Positions 1 through 9,146 are shown, numbered from the stretch's first letter. The stretch: DNA of 11,019 nucleotides from Circinella minor (GCA_016758965.1 JAEPRB010000615.1:1-11019), one strand, 5' to 3'. Translations and numbers: made by a program. The notes: generated from the letters alone by a model not told the origin.

Positions 1-641
1 GATGCGGTGTGTTACGATTGAACTGGTATCGAGAAATAAGTCTCAATTCATCAAGAGTATAACCATCGTTGATGGTGTTAGTACCACGATCTTCATATTC
101 AATTCTTCGTCTGATAGCATTTTCTCGATCATAGTCACTGAGAAGGTTTTTAACAAGAGTACCATGAGCTGGTGGATTCTTGTTACCAAGTACAGCAGCC
201 TGTACAGTTGGTAATGCTCCAATGGCCTTGGCATATCCTGCTAAGGATTCTTTTCCCAGTCGCTTAGCTTTACCATCTGGTAATTTACTTCTTTTATTTT
301 TAATATTGCCAGTTCTCCGCACTTCTCTTAAGAAAGCAACCAGTTTGGCTTCACTGACAGTGTTTCCATCCTCAAATTCTTGTTTGGCACACCACACCTA
401 TATTATTACATCATACAAAAAAAATATCATAGAGAATGTATAAATTATCAAGTAGTAAATTATCTACTATTAAAATTATAATCACAGAAAAACTACAACG
501 AACCTCCCAGTGAGCTTGATGCAATTTATATAATTTTTTTGTATTCAAAGATAAATTTTCAAGGTGCTTCTCCATAGCCTCCTTGACCTCTTTTTCAAGA
601 TATGATTGATTATGATTGTTGATAGTTGAAGATGAAGACAT
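1..641 (-). CDS. Crypton-like tyrosine recombinase (Ndc10/GCR1-type), 5' part, two exons, truncated by window edge
   Basis: Exon 1 is 504-641 (start ATG at 641, 46 codons) and exon 2 is 1-397, joined in phase 0 across a 106-bp intron (398-503; donor GTTCGT, acceptor ATATAG). The 178 visible residues have no stop. They read as a helical N-terminal core-binding (SAM-like) domain, with LSLNTKKLYKLHQAHWEVWC at about residues 30-50, a KRLGKESLAGYAKAIGAL stretch, and RRRIEYEDRGTNTINDGYTL followed by DELRLISRYQF. This pattern matches fungal Crypton/Ndc10-like proteins, annotated as tyrosine-recombinase or GCR1/Ndc10-domain proteins, which would cut and join DNA through a catalytic tyrosine. The catalytic R-H-R-Y residues would lie beyond position 1, so activity cannot be judged. 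The family call rests on remembered pattern similarity. Alternatively this is a domesticated Ndc10-type DNA-binding protein. Confidence 0.6.
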
Positions 642-680
642 GATAAATTTAATGAAAGTAAATAATACAAGAAAAAAGCC

Positions 681-704
681 AAAAAAAAAAAAAAAAAAAA
701 AAAA
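681..704 (+). repeat. A24 homopolymer
   Basis: An uninterrupted run of 24 A lies about 40 bp upstream of the Crypton-like start codon (T24 on that gene's strand). It could be a nucleosome-depleting poly(dA:dT) promoter tract for that gene, or the tail of an old insertion. No target-site duplication was seen to support the second reading. Confidence 0.9.
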
Positions 705-776
705 CTTTATTTTAATAGTTCTTTATGGATATTAAGTAGGGTTTATCAAATAAGACCCGCATTGAAAAATACCACA

Positions 777-816
777 GGTATTTTCAGCGGTTTCTATGTC
801 GCCGCTGCAAAATACC
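777..816. repeat. Stem-loop at the left flank of the putative composite element
   Basis: Arms at 777-790 (GGTATTTTCAGCGG) and 802-816 (CCGCTGCAAAATACC) are complementary apart from one extra C, with an 11-nt loop. A competing short hairpin pairs AAAATACC at 766-773 with GGTATTTT at 777-784. The same words are thus used three times in alternating orientation. It could be a terminal or subterminal transposase-recognition structure. Confidence 0.7.
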
Positions 817-886
817 ATGTAATTTTTTCAGTCCCAAGCCAAAATTAATTCAAGACCCAATCTTAATTTTTCAGACCCAAACCCAA

Positions 887-936
887 AATCCTGTAAAATC
901 CTGTTAAAACCTCTAATTCACAGGATTTACAGGATT
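887..936. repeat. Inverted repeat of ACAGGATTT units
   Basis: Arm 887-904 (two AATCCTGT words) pairs with arm 920-936 (two ACAGGATT words); they match except for one extra A, with a 15-nt loop. The preceding stretch (about 824-880) contains two copies of TTTTTCAG(T/A)CCCAA and other AGACCCAA words. The ACAGGATTT word recurs as a tandem array at 9338-9672, which links the two flanks. Confidence 0.75.
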
Positions 937-1394
937 ATAAAACTGCGATTTAAAGCCTACCACTCAAATACTCATTGGCCCGAAAAATGCAGTCTAACCC
1001 ATAATAGTATGCTGATATTAACCAATTATAACCCATTTTTAATAATAGTAACATTTCATCTCTGTTTTCATTTTGTTTATCAAAAAAAAAAAAAGAATGC
1101 AGCAGTAGTAATATTTTGGTTTCATATATTTTTTCATTTCATCTCTCTGCTATTACAGTCAAAAAAAAATATCATATTATTTAATATTCATTAATAAAGT
1201 AGATATAAACTATAGTAATCAGTAGTGTGCTAATTTTTATTTAAAAATGAAGAGTACTAAAATAGTATGAAAAAGAAAAAGGCATATTACAAGATACATA
1301 TTATCGTATTATTGCAATTTGCCATGCAGTCCACCACACAATATATAAAATAATAATAATAAAAATAAAAACGTTACTATACCTGGATTGTGGT
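937..1394. other. AT-rich intergenic sequence, no gene seen
   Basis: This stretch lies between the left-flank repeats and the 3' end of the minus-strand gene. It holds A-runs near 1082 and 1160 and an (AAT)n-like tract near 1350. The short open frames in it look random. It presumably includes the 3' untranslated region of the minus-strand gene, but no convincing AATAAA was seen close behind that stop. Confidence 0.5.
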
Positions 1395-2629
1395 TTACCC
1401 ACTTTTATCCATTGTTCTTCTTCTGATGGCAGCGCGATTGTTGTTATTGCTGTGGTCGTTGATGCTCAAAGAGCTTGACAATCGCTTGCGAGCGATACTC
1501 ATGGTCGATGAAGTACTAAAAATATAATTCAATTAGTATTTCTAAAAAGCTTATATTGGTATAGTGGAATATAACCACTAAATATATTAAAATACAAATA
1601 TATACATACCCATGAGTACTCGCACTCCTATTACTGTGCACGGAATGCCTAAAATATAAAAAAAAAAGGTAGAGAAATATATCAAGTCATTAACGAGATT
1701 ATAAACAAGTTGGAAATATCAAACGTACATCGATGCATCCTGTGTAAGTATAGGAGGTTGCCTTGAAGGGCCAGAGCTACTATAGAATGATTAATATCAG
1801 AAATGCGAAATTAGCGATCTTTTAATGTTACATTTACAGCTCATAATATACTACATTTATATTGTATTATTACCTTGTTCCAGGGCCCGAGAACTGGCGG
1901 ATAATTTCCCTTGATTCCTCTGACCCCACTGTCACCACGCTTTTAATAACTAAGTTATAGATAGTATTAGAATTATATTCATTTTTTTTTGAAAAAAAGA
2001 AAGATATAGATATGGATAGATTACCTTTCAGCATCATCAGTAGCAACACCTCCACTATAGTTAAACAAGTATGAAAATAAGTATCTAATAATTTTAACTG
2101 TAGTCTATTGATTTATACATCAAACTATATTATCCTAGTATCACTAACCTTTTTTTTTATTTGCATTGCTCCATTTCTGGAGCAACAAGAACCTGGCCAT
2201 CCAGTTGTTTTCACACTTTTGGATCGGTATCCATAGATCACCCTTAGATACCGATTCGGTGAAGAGCTTCATAATGAAGCTCGTCGCCTCATGGCTCTGG
2301 CTGGACCATGGCTGGCCAGCCATCTTATCACCAACCATGACCGTCATGCGCTTGATAGCAGCAGTAACATGGGCCTCCAAGTCAGCCATCTTTAGCATCT
2401 TTGTTGAATTGTCCATATTGGACAATGCCAATATGGCCGCATCAACATCAGCAATCTTGGCATTGCGAACCTTGCCTTGTGAATTTTGTAGCTGGCGAAC
2501 GAAATCAACAGGAGATTCATTATCACTGGCCTCCTCCACATGTTCTTCTAAGGCTTCGCCCACTTGGTCCTTCGACGCCAAAATGTGATCTATTTTAGAC
2601 TCCAAATGGTCGAGCTTCGCCAAAATCAT
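1395..2629 (-). CDS. Unknown six-exon gene, 265 residues; possible accessory gene of the Tnp2-like element
   Basis: I do not recognise this protein. Exons on the minus strand are 2149-2629, 2025-2054, 1874-1949, 1729-1779, 1610-1648 and 1395-1515. All five introns (75-94 bp) are GT-AG, the phases agree throughout, and the stop TAA is at 1395-1397. The N-terminus (MILAKLDHLESKIDHIL, then acidic residues to about 40) looks like a coiled coil. A middle part contains DLWIPIQKCENNWMARFLLL. The C-terminal third is Ser/Asn-rich and basic (ARKRLSSSL, RRRTMDKSG), compatible with a nuclear protein. The second exon is only 30 nt and could be skipped in frame. The frame stays open upstream of the chosen ATG for nine codons (GIPLTPVEA) to a TAG at 2657-2659. 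The gene is divergent from the Tnp2-like gene and may be a DNA-binding accessory protein; that role is inference. Confidence 0.6.
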
Positions 2630-2656
2630 GGCTTCAACTGGGGTAAGTGGGATACC

Positions 2657-2737
2657 CTAATAATGTTGATGATTCATCATCTGAATATACAAATGTTGTT
2701 GTTGGGATGTTTGTTGTTGTTGTTGTTGTTGACTCAT
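2657..2737 (-). other. Short Gln-rich reading frame in frame with the unknown gene, ended by TAG
   Basis: ATG at 2737 opens 26 codons with CAA runs (MSQQQQQQQTSQQQHLY, then IQMMNHQHY) followed by TAG at 2657-2659. That TAG is in the same frame as the 265-residue gene and lies ten codons before its ATG. Three readings are possible: a Gln-rich N-terminus cut off by a CAG-to-TAG change, an upstream reading frame, or intron sequence with TTATTAG as the acceptor (a GTAAGT donor lies near 2784 on this strand). Confidence 0.4.
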
Positions 2738-2942
2738 TATATAAATAAAAATTGAGAAAATAAAAGGGGGAAGGTACTTACTTTTAAGAGCCAGCGCTCA
2801 TATAAAGAATGCGTAAGCGATACTGGCTGACCTCAAATTGTCACTTAAAATTTTAAATCGTGAATCTTGATCATTACTGCTTAACCCGCTTAAAAGTTAA
2901 TCATTACTCCTTTTTAAAAACTTTATAACTCTTTGAATTAAA
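2738..2942. promoter_or_regulatory. Shared divergent promoter region
   Basis: About 205 bp separate the minus-strand Gln-rich ATG from the plus-strand Tnp2-like ATG at 2943 (about 310 bp if the minus gene starts at 2629). With the two genes pointing away from each other, both promoters must fall here. The word TCATTACT occurs twice (near 2870 and 2901), and a TTTATAA lies about 15-20 bp before the ATG at 2943. No specific factor site was recognised. Confidence 0.4.
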
Positions 2943-5900
2943 ATGCGTGGAAAGACAAAACAATGTATTTGGTGCAACAAACCTGTTTTTAAAGCACATA
3001 TTAGACAACATGAGGACAATGAATGTGAAAAGAATCCTTATGCCGATCCTAACAATCCAGTTGAACCTCCAACTAAGAAACAAAGAAGAAGCATTGGTAG
3101 AACTAGCTTGCCAAGTCATACTGTACCTGAAAGTAATATTACTACTCCTGTTTTTTCTTATTCTAATGTTTCTGCTGAGCGCAATACTAATAGCTCTATT
3201 ACTAACAATAATTTAGCAGTAGATGTAAATAATGATAATTATTCCTTCGATCAAAACTATGACGACGATGTATATGATGATGGTGTTTTTGATTATGGCG
3301 ATAGTAATATGATGGCTTCATCCCCTGAACCATCTATTATTCATGATGCACAGGCACTTGCACATTCTTTTACGTCGATTCAGCTAGAGACGTCAATGGA
3401 TCATGATGAAGAAAGTTTTACTTCATTCAACGAGGACATTGATATTGATATAATGGACGACGACACCATTGATGTTATTGATAATAATGATAATAGTGAG
3501 GTTTCTGCGGCAACTGACGAAACGCAACCCTCCGTTAGCATCACAACTAACGAAAGGGACCCAATTATATGTAACGTTCCCCCATGAAAGAATTAGATGA
3601 ACAACTTAAAAGAAGCGTCGAATTGTACCAAATTGTACAAGAGAAAAATATTACTGATAATGCATATTCGCGCATTTTAAAATATATCAATGAATGCCTT
3701 GCCAGTAAAAAGCTAGGTAAAAATAAAATTGTAGAATGACTAATATGTTGAATTTGTGGTACTCATATCAAAGAATTATGTAGCTGGAAAACCGATCCTA
3801 TCGAAATATAAAGCCGAAACCAAAATCACTGAACAGTATCCTGTTAAACCAGTATACTATGACTATTGTCAAAATGGCTGTCAGATATATACAGACTATG
3901 TCTCTATTGGGTGCCCATGTGATCAACAACGATACAAGGAAATCAATCCCAACAAACTCCAGGCTGTATCAACAATGTTGTACATGCCTTTAGCTAAACA
4001 AATAGCAGCGTTAATTTCAAATGATACGAGACGAGAAAAGTTGATGACGTTAATGGATCGTGAAAGTGAAGAGGATGGAGTGCAAGAAGATATCTTCGAT
4101 GGAAATATGTACAAGAAGCATAAAAGTTTGTTCAAAGGAGATATGGATATTGCGATCTCATTATACATTGATGGATTTGAACCTTTTAATAAGGGAAAGA
4201 CTAGTATGACGATCTTCAATATCATTATTTTAAACCTCTTACCAAAAGAACGGTACGATAAGTTTACTATATATATATATATATATATATTTAAAAAACC
4301 ACCATACTAAAAACACATTTTCAATTGCAGGTGTAAGAATGAAAATATGATCCAAGTTTGTGTATTGCTAGTCAAACCAAAATCGATGGATAATTTCCTG
4401 GAACCATTGTTTATAGAACTGTGCAAACTTCAAACAGCTGGTCTAGAAGTTAGATGTGGTGCTGGTGTGTTTCGATTAAATGTCCACTTGATGCTCACGA
4501 GCAGTGATATAGTTGCCGTTTAAGAGTTCATTCATCATTCATACTGAGCCCTATATGGATGCCGGATCTGCCCTATCAAGACAGTGAAGGCGTTAAGCCC
4601 CGAAGGTGTTAGTAATGGAAATTACTTCTCAGGCATGCATAGTAATGTTCATCAATTTCGTGACATTACACACTACATAGATGGCGCTCTAGTAAGTAAT
4701 TGTTAACCATGAAGTGGATCAAATGCACTTACTATACATATAATATAGGAATTTTCGATAAAAAAGAAAACGAAATTTGCGGAATTGGAGAGTTTCCATG
4801 GGGCGTCATTTTTCAGTTTAGATGAAATGCACTTGATTGGAACCAACGTATCAAAGTGTATTTGGGAAATGGTTAGTGGATCGTTCAAAAACACCACTAC
4901 AATGTTTGAATTAAGCAATGCAGTAAGACAAATAATTGGAAATTCTATTGAAACATCTACCAATACCATCCCTTCGTCTATCTTTGAAGGTGACTTCAGA
5001 AGTAAGTTGGAAGATTAACTTATTATGTTATGTACATAACCACGACTTACTCGATATATAATAGACTACCATACAAAGCCTGGTAACATGAGAGCAGTTG
5101 ATTGGACTTGTTTCTTGATGTTTGTAGTCCCTACTATGGTATGTGACATGTTGGAATTACAACTTGGGACGGAACAAGCAGAAGGTGTCATTGATGCATT
5201 AGCTTCCCTGGTAACTGGGTGTGCTATTGCATTATCTTGGTGGATAACTGAAGAAGATATTATAAAGATGGAAAGGTATGAGATTTTATTAGAGTAACTA
5301 CATATATATATGTACATATAGGTTTAATATTATATCAATTGATGGATGAATGTAGCTCCTTTATTAAATGGCACCAACATATGCATGATGTGGTTCCGAC
5401 GAATATGTATTCGTCAAATATGCATTACCTACAGCATATACCAGAGATGGTTAGATTGCTTAGACCACTTCGTAGTTTCAGTGCACGATCCATGGAATGT
5501 GCTATTGGTAAGTCAAATGTCTTGATATTTTAAAGTGTATATTCACAAAATTCTACTAAAACATTAGAGGACTATTTTTAGGATTCTTAAAGAAGCGTAT
5601 TAAGTCACAAAAGAATCCAGGTGTCAATGCTGGCAATATACTTCGTCGCCAGCAAGCTTGTAGATACTACAGCTCACTTTTAGAAGATAGCCAGATTTCG
5701 GATAAAAATATAGATAATACTCGACCAACAGCAGCTTATTCATTAGAATTTACAGATAAAGAATTCGGCGACCCTCTTTCTGACGATGTAGAACTGTGGG
5801 ATCATTCTGAACGCGAAGTTGATGATTATAGCGACGTTAATCTGAGACACTACCTGGTTAAATTTTGGCGACGAAAATTCCCAGATGATAGAATTGGATG

Positions 5901-6453
5901 GAATGATATTAATAACAGCATTATAGTAGGCAGACGTCTTTACATGAATGAAGTAGTGTATGATGCGATGAAAACGAAGAGGAAGACAGATAAATTGTGC
6001 CATTTTGTGAAAATGGATATAGAGGTGGATCGAAAAAAAGCCTGTCGCAATACACCAAAGGACCTGCAAATACAATCATACTTTAGAGAAGCAATCATGT
6101 ACTTCGCACATGAATATAATGGTAATACGAACAGATTCACTAGTAGGTTAAACACTGCAAAATTTAACAATTTAAATTCATTGGTAGGTGAAAAGCATAT
6201 CTTATGCTTAGTAGATATTTTGAATGGCACCGAGCTCAATAGTGCTGGTTGTCCATATGGTCCATATGGAATAGGTCATACTGGTAGTAGACGTTATATT
6301 GTTGAAGCAGAAACCATCACATGTCATGCTGGTATTTTGAAGATGCTGATGACTACTTCTATAATAACTGAAAATACAACATATCGCAACTATTATATTT
6401 ATCCAAAAATGATTCCTAAATCCACAATAGTTGGTGACATTAGGTTACTGTAA
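2943..6453 (+). pseudogene. Tnp2/CACTA-like (Transposase_21) transposase, seven exons, broken by a frameshift and two stops
   Basis: Exons are 2943-3716, 3784-4252, 4331-4691, 4749-5001, 5065-5275, 5356-5507 and 5582-6453, with introns of 57-80 bp, GT-AG and consistent phases. The start encodes a CCHC-type finger (CIWC, then H and C; residues 8, 11, 23, 28) and a long acidic, low-complexity stretch. Family-like landmarks follow: YYDYCQNGC (3855-3881) with CPCDQQRYK, IDGFEPF (4167-4187), YGCRIC (4554-4571), LDEMHLIG (4818-4841) and RSMECAIG (5486-5507, continuing into the last exon). These match fungal Tnp2/Transposase_21 proteins, cut-and-paste DDE enzymes. Breaks: at the C5 run 3579-3583 the frame ends in TGA (3585-3587) while coding continues in another frame; TAA at 4521-4523 and TGA at 4545-4547 interrupt otherwise conserved sequence. 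The frameshift could be a homopolymer error; the stops are harder to dismiss. A 26-nt intron at 3571-3596 would also bridge the frame but is too short to be likely. Confidence 0.75.
4268..4291 (+). repeat. (TA)n microsatellite inside intron 2 of the Tnp2-like gene
   Basis: About twelve TA units lie within the 78-bp intron 4253-4330, between the donor GTACGA and the acceptor TTGCAG. A likely branch site CATACTAAA follows. The length is probably variable between copies. Confidence 0.9.
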
Positions 6454-6823
6454 AGAAAACAAACCAAAAAGACACTGAACGTCCTGTCAAATTATCATTA
6501 CTAATATTCAATTTATTCTACAACAGTTTCTTTTTATTATTTATTATCATTTTCATATCTCCTTTTCTCGTATATATTTTATCTCTCCAAACATCTTTCT
6601 CTTTTTCTTCCAGTTTCTTTATATCTTTTACTTTATTCATAGCTTAAAAGCATAAACCTAACAATAGTTTTTATATACATATCTCATAAGTTTAAACGCA
6701 AGTTCAATAACTCAATTAACATTAGAAGTTTCAAGCAGTATTTTTTATTATCTATTTTTTTAGAGCTCAATATATTTTTATAACTATATTTATCCTTTTA
6801 AATTCGCCATTCCTTTCGGTTGG
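6454..6823. other. 3' flank of the Tnp2-like gene, no gene seen
   Basis: A T- and TC-rich AT-rich stretch running from the Tnp2-like stop to the pogo insertion site. It probably contains the old 3' untranslated region. No open frame, RNA gene or repeat worth naming was seen. Confidence 0.5.
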
Positions 6824-6825
6824 TA

Positions 6826-6850
6826 CAGTAAGTATTCGCTAAACCGGTAC
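6826..6850 (+). repeat. Left terminal inverted repeat of the pogo-type element
   Basis: 25 bp, beginning CAGTAAGTATTCGCTAAACC, identical to the reverse complement of 9198-9222. The TA at 6824-6825 lies directly outside it. Confidence 0.97.
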
Positions 6851-6960
6851 TCGTTAAACCGGTATTTCGCTAAACCGGTAGTGTCTCTCAATTATTTTTT
6901 ATATACTTAGTAAAATACCGGTAATTCCCTAAACCGGTATCCGGTGAACCTTTCCAAATA
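6835..6960 (+). repeat. Left-end CTAAACCGGTA iterons
   Basis: Three near-identical 15-16 bp units (TTCGCTAAACCGGTA type) run head to tail at 6835-6849, 6850-6864 and 6865-6880; the first lies inside the terminal repeat. Degenerate copies follow at about 6917-6960, including CCCTAAACCGGTATCCGG. Such clusters at transposon ends are usually transposase-binding sites. Here the probable binder is the double helix-turn-helix of the encoded transposase. Confidence 0.85.
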
Positions 6961-6990
6961 TTTACCGGAGTTATATTAGTCTTTTTTCCT

Positions 6991-7020
6991 TATATATATA
7001 TATATGTGTGTGTGTATATA
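6991..7020 (+). repeat. (TA)n/(TG)n microsatellite
   Basis: A TATATA tract followed by GTGTGTGTGT and then TATATA again. It lies between the left-end iterons and the 3' end of the transposase gene, in non-coding sequence of the element. Confidence 0.9.
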
Positions 7021-7035
7021 GATAATATTAATTTT

Positions 7036-7041
7036 TTTATT
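7036..7041 (-). terminator. Probable polyadenylation signal of the pogo-type transposase gene
   Basis: AATAAA on the minus strand, about 36 nt after the stop codon (7077-7079). It is the first canonical signal downstream and lies well inside the element. Confidence 0.5.
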
Positions 7042-7076
7042 GGTTCTGTGATCAAATCGGATAATATTTTTATGAT

Positions 7077-8927
7077 TTAATTGGTAAAATCAGTGATTCG
7101 AGCTTGTTTATATGTCACCTCAGCTCTTTCCTTTGTTTCTAGAAGCTTAATTTTTTTTCGGACCAAGTAAAAAATATCCAGATCGTCCTGGTCATCTAGG
7201 GAAAGTCTGTTAACAAATTGCTGGTAGTATTGCCTTTTTTCCGCCAATTTGAGACGGAGACTTTCTTCTTCTTCCTCGATTACATCTTCCTCAATTTCTT
7301 CATCTACTTGTTTTTCATCATCTACTATATAATTGTGTTGTTAATAAAATTTATTCCTGCTTATTTATACAACTGCTTAACATACTCGATATTAATACAT
7401 ACTTTGTTGCGAATTCATCAACTGATTGAAACGCTGATCCATTGTCAAAATTTCATGAATGTCATCATTTTCATCATTAGAAGATAGGTTGACTGTATTA
7501 AGACTATCTTCGCCTGTACCAACTGTTACAAGATGACTGTTGATTTGTTCATTTAAATCAAGATCATCTTTCAAAACGGCGGCTTCCTGTGCAGCAAGTT
7601 CTTCTTCAGAAACTTCATTAGACATAAGGCCAGTGTGAAGAAAACAATTCCTGATTGTTTCAGGTGTTACTCTTTCCCATGCCATTTTTGACCAATCCAG
7701 AGCCTGTTTCAATTTGATATCATAAAGTTTTTCAAGCTTCCCTTCATTATATCTAATAGTCGCTTGATGGAATAACATGGCACTAGATATATAATAATTA
7801 TGTAAGTTATTTAAACAGAAAACTGATGATTAAAATGTGTATAAAAGTATACTATTAAGGTATCATGCATACCGGTATTTCTTTTTGAATGCAGCAATGA
7901 TTCCAGCATCGAGGGGTTGGTAATGCGAAGTAGTATTTGGTGGGAGCATGCAGATCTCAATGTTTTCTAGCTTTATGTCCAAATTTTTATGTGAAGGAGC
8001 ATTGTCCATCAGCAAAAGAACTCTTTTACCTTTATGAGCGGCGTATACAGCACTATCAATTTTTCTTAAGATTTTTCTGAAAATCTCTTTTGTCATCCAT
8101 GCCTTTGTGTTGTTATAGTACTTGTACGCATTGGAAACTATAGACAAAATAATTTAAATCATAAATAAAAACTTTAAATTTTAATTATGAGCCAAATATA
8201 TTTACTTACTTTTTCCATTAAATCCTTGCCCAGTTTCATATCGACCAATAAAATAAGGAGAGATTCGATGGGATCCATCAGCATTACAAACACAAACAAC
8301 AGTAATTCGATTCTTATCGACTTTGAGACCACCAATTGACTGTTTAGATATAGTTCGCCGTGGTACTTGCTTATAAAAGAGCCCTGTCTCATCAATATTA
8401 TAGATGCGTTCAGGTGGAAACTCAGAAATCTTCGCTTTCACAGCATTGAATTCATCTTGAATGTTATCAGCATTAACCTCCACCTCTCCAGATTCACCAT
8501 GGATACGACGAGATTTAAAACCATATCGCCTCATAAACTTAGTTAACCAGCCAATGGAAAACTGGAAATCCTCTGGTACTTCAAGCTGTCGACGCCTACA
8601 CTGGATTTTGGCTTGGTGAATAATGCTTGCCATGGAGATAGGTTGGCTTGCATTAGCCATATCAGTAATGTACTGGGCAAGTAACAATTCAAGTTCTGGG
8701 AGTGCAGGTTCTCGAATTTTTTTGGCATTAAGACGGTGTTCAGTCATTGCCATATATTCTTCTTCTTTCTTCAAAATATCACTTATAGTTTGTTGACCAG
8801 GTAATTTATCCAGCTTAAATTCGTCTTTAGCCCATCGAGCAAGTTCAGATTGAGTTATTTTTTCTCTTTGCTTTTTCAAACAAATAGCAAGTTTTTGGCG
8901 GTTTGTCAATGAAGATTTTTTGCCCAT
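7077..8927 (-). CDS. Pogo/Tigger-type DDE transposase (CENP-B-like), four exons, 536 residues, apparently intact
   Basis: Exons on the minus strand are 8210-8927, 7873-8137, 7403-7782 and 7077-7324; introns of 72, 90 and 78 bp are GT-AG (donors GTAAGT, GTATGC, GTATGT) and all phases agree. Domains in order: a CENP-B/pipsqueak-type helix-turn-helix (about residues 5-58, NRQKLAICLKKQREKITQSE onward); a second, Tc5/CENP-B-type helix-turn-helix (about 75-142, ending FMRRYGFKSRR); and a DDE_1 (RNase H-like) core with D179 (YNIDETG), D284 (LLLMDNAPSH) and D316 (YQPLDAGII), 31 residues between the last two. A conserved WERVTPETIRNCFLHTGL block follows, then an acidic stretch and a basic coiled-coil tail ending KQARITDFTN. 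The nuclear enzyme should bind the element ends and move it by cut-and-paste into TA. The length is normal for the family. Splicing is predicted, not observed. Confidence 0.93.
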
Positions 8928-9022
8928 TATTGATAATAATTAATAGTCGATAATTGAATACAGTAAAGTAAGAATAAAATAAAAGAATAAAAACGATCTT
9001 TATTAAAGAAAATGTCATCTTT

Positions 9023-9031
9023 CTTTATATA
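9023..9031 (-). promoter_or_regulatory. Probable TATA box of the pogo-type transposase gene
   Basis: TATATAAAG on the minus strand, about 95 nt upstream of the start ATG at 8927, inside the element. It is a good match to a TATA element in sensible position, but AT-rich sequence makes chance matches common. Confidence 0.4.
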
Positions 9032-9035
9032 ATAT

Positions 9036-9134
9036 AGCTTAATTTAATTATAGTTATTCTTCCAGTATATTCTACATATTACTACCAGCTTAATTTGGCT
9101 ATAGTTATTTTTCCAGTATATTCTATTACTATAG
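9036..9134 (+). repeat. 51-bp tandem duplication upstream of the transposase gene
   Basis: Two diverged copies start AGCTTAATTT at 9036 and 9087 and share TATAGTTATT(C/T)TTCCAGTATA and TTCTA words. They lie upstream of the probable TATA box, between it and the right-end iterons, and may duplicate an upstream promoter element. Confidence 0.8.
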
Positions 9135-9146
9135 ACTGAGTTTCAA

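Noticed and set aside
180..443. Plus-strand open frame over the left edge
   Set aside because: It is antisense to the Crypton-like exon 2, which has family-like protein sequence and a clean splice junction; the plus-strand frame resembles nothing.
1009..1194. 61-codon plus-strand frame
   Set aside because: It is low-complexity Phe/Ile-rich translation of AT-rich DNA with A-runs, without splice partners or similarity.
2166..2588. 140-codon plus-strand open frame
   Set aside because: It mirrors exon 1 of the minus-strand gene. The minus frame extends into a phase-consistent exon chain, while the plus frame does not connect to anything.
3571..3596. A 26-nt intron that would repair the first break in the Tnp2-like gene
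   Set aside because: It has GT and AG ends and the right phase, but it is far below the 57-106 bp of every other intron here; a homopolymer frameshift is simpler.
5940..6239. Minus-strand frames opposite the last Tnp2-like exon
   Set aside because: They are antisense shadows of a long exon that is open and in phase with the preceding exons.
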